Positions 30,874-31,009 of a DNA stretch of 31,009 nucleotides are shown here, in pieces. A model generated the notes under the pieces. That model saw nothing but the letters and a program-made list of their open reading frames with translations, did no database searches and had not been told where the DNA came from. Source of the DNA: Planococcus antarcticus DSM 14505 (GTDB lineage Bacteria; Bacillota; Bacilli; Bacillales_A; Planococcaceae); assembly GCF_001687565.2 (NCBI RefSeq), contig NZ_CP016535.2:1-31009 (forward strand), in the 5' to 3' direction. The translations under genes and the position numbers were made by a program. Numbering within the stretch: the first letter of the stretch is position 1; the number at the start of each line of letters is the position of its first letter.

Positions 30874-31009
30874 ATGTTATTTGAGAAAAATAAGTTCAGT
30901 ATATTTACGATTATTACTTGTTTAGTAATGATGGTTAGTATTTATGGACACCACAGAATACTCAGGCTGCTAGTTTAAATGTGGATGAGGTAGCTAGGAT
31001 TACTTCGGA
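30874..31009 (+). CDS. Secreted Gly/Ala-rich bacteriocin-like precursor, 5' part, copy 2
   Basis: The first 45 codons of the gene at 15363, cut by the window end. It continues at base 1 when the contig is closed into a circle. A T is missing near 30941 (TATTTATGG for TATTTTATGG) and another just before the start codon, so the signal peptide is frameshifted here. Confidence 0.78.

Larger units (their letters stand above)
15499..31009. repeat. Plasmid unit, copy 2 (tandem direct repeat)
   Basis: Second pass round the same circle. This copy is better from its start to about 25.4 kb, where the MerR-like gene and the Gly/Ala-rich secreted gene are whole. It carries more base losses between about 26 and 30 kb. 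Reading the two copies together gives an intact version of nearly every gene. Confidence 0.97.

Noticed and set aside
15499..31009. Recent segmental duplication on a chromosome
   Set aside because: Both units carry a complete origin and rep, there is no chromosomal flank, and the window ends join up as a circle.

Overview
The window holds two head-to-tail copies of one circular plasmid of about 15.5 kb. Bases 1-15498 and 15499-31009 are the same unit, and the right end runs into the left end with about one base of slack. The two copies differ almost only by one- or two-base insertions and deletions, mostly in short runs. A gene broken in one copy is usually whole in the other, or can be rebuilt from the pair. 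I therefore read the contig as a noisy long-read assembly of a monomer (or in vivo dimer), and the broken genes as sequencing errors rather than real pseudogenes. The AT-rich DNA, AGGAGG-type ribosome sites, GTG/TTG starts and protein families point to a Bacillales host. Planococcaceae is my guess and is inference only. There are no rRNA or tRNA genes.

Backbone (about 754-7124, repeated at 16256-22625): a MerR-like/coiled-coil plasmid protein; three small membrane proteins; a gene-free block of about 1.3 kb rich in phased inverted repeats and bracketed by a 21-bp inverted repeat; a Rep_3-type initiator with five 21-22-bp iterons upstream; two overlapping tiny membrane genes; a tyrosine recombinase reduced to its catalytic domain; and a membrane-anchored protein of unknown role.

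Accessory part (about 7125 round to 753 of the next copy): short cassettes separated by nine copies of a 32-bp near-palindrome. Each has 12-bp arms (GAATGTAACTTA / TAAGTTACATTC) around a variable 8-bp centre. The cassettes carry an 81-aa unknown protein; a large secreted protein with a convergent membrane-anchored partner; a three-helix membrane protein; an XRE-membrane regulator with a divergent secreted bacteriocin-like precursor, a small membrane protein and a toxin-antitoxin pair; a 61-aa two-helix protein; two more toxin-antitoxin pairs; a two-helix protein with a second secreted Gly/Ala-rich bacteriocin-like precursor; and a further two-helix protein.

Taken together, the plasmid has a theta-type replicon, three addiction modules and cargo rich in secreted and small membrane proteins, as expected for competition and immunity. 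The regularly placed 12-8-12 palindromes look like crossover sites for a tyrosine recombinase, and they are the strongest candidate for an undescribed system. Function, host and mobility of these elements are inferred, not shown.
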